64,000 nucleotides of DNA from Pelecanus crispus (Eukaryota; Chordata; Aves; Pelecaniformes; Pelecanidae). Made by a program: the position numbers and the translations under genes. A model generated the notes under the pieces. It was not told where the DNA came from and searched no databases. It worked only from the letters and a program-made list of their open reading frames with translations. Shown here in pieces: positions 61,813 to 64,000 of this stretch (position 1 is its first letter; each line of letters starts with the position of its first letter). The stretch spans positions 66,667,710 through 66,731,709 of the forward strand of contig NC_134646.1 in the NCBI RefSeq assembly GCF_030463565.1, written 5' to 3'.

Positions 61813-64000
61813 GTACAAATTATTGACAATTTGAATTATTCAGATTTATTATTAATGCTTTCAAATGGCATATTTTATTGTGCCTTGTTATCTGAGACCT
61901 TGATAGCATTTGAGAAAAATTATATAACGTGATATTGAATTGATAAAACTTTCTGTATTGAATTTTCATTAATAACTCATTGGAAAGTCTTGAATGAAAC
62001 AAAATGTTTTGTCAGGGTTACATCCTGTATGCTGAACTGGTAGAAGCTGAAGACTTTGAGTTGACTGAATGCAAGGGAAGCAGAGATCTTTCTGTTTTAA
62101 AATAATCCATGCGCTACTTGCCTTTTTTAACACTGTCTAGTTTTTTTTATCTGCATATGATTAAAAACTGCTGCACCTTGTAGCTGTAAAGTACCAAACA
62201 TTCCTAGTGAACAGCTATTTGTATTCTGTTATATTCATTAATATCTTCATAATATGATTAGTTGATATGCACATGAAAACCCAGTTCCTCTATAATAGAT
62301 TTTTTTATGAAGTAAGGAGATCTATAAAGATGAGATGAGCTTTTGATAGCTTGTAGCCCTTCTGACACTTGATGGGTACGTTGGATGCTATAATTCTAGA
62401 GGCTCTGCGTTAGTTTCTTTATGAATATACTTTTTTTTGCATGGAGTTCTGTGCTGAGTACCGTGGTGTGATGTTTTAGCTAACAGGAATGAAATAAAGT
62501 GAAATTTCCTGGAATGTTTCTCCTTGAAAGATTAAACAAAAGCATATTAGAGACCAGAAATTTATTAAGCTTTATCATATGGAAGTTGAATTATTTAGAC
62601 TTAATGGCTTTCATAAGCCCTACAGTACCATGAAAAATTAATGAAGCAAGCTGGTAATACATCAGTTTGGCTTTTTTGTTTTCTGTACTGCTCTCTAGTC
62701 TAGGATATGTGTGGTGAGGGAGGTAGAGGGTCACACGGGCAATAGTATCTGAGGAGGTATTGCTTTTTGACAATGCTGGAGAAAGCACACCCAGCTTCTG
62801 GCCAGAGAGAGCCTGCGCTGGCATTTAGCTACTGTTGGTCTGATGCAGCTCTGTCACCTGGCATCTCGCCTTCACCTGTGAGTGTCAGCAATAGCAAGGA
62901 AAGGCGTAGAGGGATCCTCCACTTCACTTATTTCTGCAATAAGCTTTACAGATAACTTTGGGAGTGATGGAGGTGCCAGTAGGTGGTTCTCACACTGCCT
63001 TTCCTTTCAGCTTAATAAATTCTAAGGGTCGGTCTTAGGGCAGATTGCTCCGTAGGAAGGAGTACATATGTGCAGAAAAGAAGTAGTATTAATATGAGAA
63101 AGCGATTAAGAACATAGCAGCAGGAACGAGGGAAGAAAATATTTTTGATGGGGTGAGGATTACGTGCAAGTTTCAATTAATTACCAAGCTATTGATTTCA
63201 ACCTATAGCTTGAAATGGGGAAAAAATCTAAGCTGTAAAGCTATGCTCCAAGAAGTTCTGAATTGCATACACTCATCAGACTGCATTTTACTCTATTCCC
63301 AAGACAAAAACAGAATTAAAGCCATAAATAGATGTGTATTGTTACTACCTTACTTGAACAGCTGCTGCATTTCAGCCATGGGTAAAGTTAGTTCTGTAAG
63401 CTTATATTTTAGACACGATTTCAGGATCCTTCACTCCTGAAAGGTGCTAAATAATATTCAACATTTATAAACACAGTTTACGAACAAAATTTATAAACAG
63501 AATGCAGAGAGAGATAGTATTGCAGGATACATAATATTCAACAGTAGAATGAGGTAGATGAAGTGAAGATGTAGAAAAAGATGGGAAAAGTGATACATTA
63601 ACCTAACTGTCTTTCAGGACGTTTTGTCACAGTATACATTATTTCTTTGCCCTGTGGAGATGAAGCATTTGTCAGGGGAGTATCTGTATAATACCACTAA
63701 GCCTATGGTGTGCTACACTAGGCAGCGGATTTTTGTTTTCCAGAGAGTTGTGTGAACATGTCAGTATTTATAATGCTAATTCAACAGACAGCAAGAAGTG
63801 CTGAGGTGCTCTTAAAAGGAAGCCTGCCAGACGCTAAAGGTGTTGTTACTATGGGTCTTCTCAAAGTTTTTACTTGCATACTGGAGCATTGTTAATCTAC
63901 TGTTAAAAAAATAAAAATGACAATTTCATATGATTATAAGTAGTTTGTTGGAATGGAACTGATTATGGCAGATATTGATGTTGCATTGGATACAGCATTT
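61813..64000 (+). other. SEPSECS intron 2 (partial)
   Basis: AT-rich sequence after the exon 2 donor to the window edge. No further SEPSECS exon, repeat or RNA gene was recognised. Confidence 0.65.

Overview
This is vertebrate nuclear DNA, almost certainly from a bird. Genes are split into many short exons with GT/AG junctions, promoters sit in sharp CpG islands inside an AT-rich background, the dispersed repeats are CR1 LINEs, and there is a solo LTR of a family type common in birds. No bacterial or phage-like feature was seen. The gene order SEPSECS - PI4K2B - ZCCHC4 - ANAPC4 matches what I know of human 4p15.2, so the block looks like conserved synteny. Species was not determined. All gene names rest on protein similarity recalled from the vertebrate families, checked by requiring every splice junction to keep the reading frame; no database was searched.

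Layout. (1) 1-18401, minus strand: ANAPC4, an APC/C scaffold subunit. 26 coding exons are in the window and the C-terminal exon(s) lie beyond the left edge. (2) 19580-31619, minus: ZCCHC4, the 28S rRNA m6A methyltransferase, complete with 13 coding exons and 511 codons plus stop. (3) 33366-56794, minus: PI4K2B, type II phosphatidylinositol 4-kinase beta, complete with 10 coding exons and 489 codons plus stop. (4) 60193 to the right edge, plus: SEPSECS, the selenocysteine-tRNA synthase, of which only exons 1 and 2 are present. The three minus-strand genes are packed head-to-tail: about 1.2 kb separates the ZCCHC4 stop from the ANAPC4 start, and as little as about 0.3 kb lies between the farthest PI4K2B poly(A) signal and the ZCCHC4 start. 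SEPSECS and PI4K2B are divergent, with their starts about 3.4 kb apart.

Repeats. CR1 fragments lie at 4236-4665 (+), 6835-7450 (-), 34995-35821 (+), 38790-39537 and 40830-41165 (one older minus-strand element), 39538-40825 (+, inserted into the older one), and 47335-47831 (+, old). The two youngest copies share an unusual double 3' tail. A 543-bp solo LTR lies in ZCCHC4 intron 2. A 42-bp (2 x 21) GC-rich minisatellite lies in ANAPC4 intron 1.

The four genes have unrelated jobs: cell-cycle ubiquitination, rRNA methylation, phosphoinositide signalling and selenocysteine synthesis. They are neighbours, not a pathway. I found no convincing undescribed system. The observations most worth a second look are the composite CR1 tail and its nesting, a frame-required GC-AG intron in ANAPC4, the 27-nt ANAPC4 exon, the shared NRF1-like palindromes at the two divergent promoters, and the tight tandem packing.
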